This document shows, piece after piece, positions 5,790-5,842 of a stretch of 5,842 nucleotides of DNA (position 1 is its first letter; every line of letters starts with the position of its first letter). This DNA comes from Candidatus Manganitrophaceae bacterium (lineage in GTDB: Bacteria; Nitrospirota; Nitrospiria; SBBL01; Manganitrophaceae): contig SCUR01000393.1 of assembly GCA_004297235.1 (NCBI GenBank), forward strand, positions 1 through 5,842, read 5' to 3'. The translations under genes and the position numbers were made by a program. Under the pieces are notes generated by a model. It saw only the letters and a list, made by a program, of their open reading frames with translations, was not told the DNA's origin and did no database searches.

Positions 5790-5842
5790 CAACAAATCTC
5801 CCTCCTGTTTGGTCCGTAGAAATATTAAGCTTGAAGAATTTT

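Larger units (their letters stand above)
5239..5842. other. Upstream region with no confident gene
   Basis: This 604-bp stretch must contain the promoter of the methyltransferase-kinase-regulator operon, but I could not find a convincing -35/-10 pair on the minus strand. An 8-bp palindrome, AGAGCTCT (5344-5351), and several stop-interrupted frames are present. A plus-strand frame starting from TTG at 5259 and ending at 5528 finishes in INRYLPIDTFTTEAALRKLF. That faintly recalls the C-terminal part of some mutator-type transposases, but the likeness is too slight to call. The only other coding-like part is 5602-5742, listed separately. The region may be a mix of regulatory DNA and decayed gene remnants. 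Confidence 0.5.

Noticed and set aside
5553..5795. Minus-strand 80-codon frame upstream of the methyltransferase
   Set aside because: It is antisense to the 5602-5742 candidate, has no Shine-Dalgarno, is serine/cysteine-rich and matches no family.

Overview
The window is 5,842 bp of bacterial chromosome-like DNA with moderate-to-high G+C. All six confident genes lie on the minus strand, so transcription runs from high to low coordinates. The content is almost entirely signal transduction: two tandem two-component modules, one led by a class I SAM-dependent methyltransferase and the other by a PilZ (cyclic-di-GMP receptor) protein. The short N-terminal coiled coil of the second kinase resembles kinases from Nitrospirota and some deltaproteobacterial-type lineages. 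That taxonomic hint is weak, and no marker gene is present.

Layout in transcription order: (a) 5239-5842 is an upstream region without a confident gene. It holds one possible 46-codon plus-strand ORF and a small hairpin. (b) 5238-4042 encodes a 398-aa methyltransferase. (c) 4055-2724 encodes a 443-aa histidine kinase with six predicted membrane helices, overlapping the methyltransferase by 14 nt. (d) 2723-2052 encodes a 223-aa OmpR-type response regulator whose ATG directly follows the kinase stop. Genes b-d are clearly one operon. (e) 2051-1865 is a gap holding a plus-strand small-ORF candidate and a 9-bp direct repeat. (f) 1864-1526 encodes a 112-aa PilZ protein. (g) 1350-472 encodes a soluble histidine kinase with no recognisable sensor domain. 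(h) 398-30 encodes a receiver-only response regulator.

The first module is the most interesting. A small-molecule-type methyltransferase is translationally coupled to a six-helix membrane kinase and its regulator. This has the logic of the Ralstonia Phc quorum-sensing operon, where PhcB methylates a 3-hydroxy fatty acid and PhcS senses the product. The methyltransferase also carries a GYPGDYEMMN segment that I associate with PhcB-annotated proteins. If this is right, b-d would be a signal synthase, receptor and transcription-factor cassette. The second module would add c-di-GMP input (PilZ) and a phospho-output without DNA binding (kinase plus lone receiver). These functional links are inference; the gene families and the gene overlaps are read directly from the sequence.
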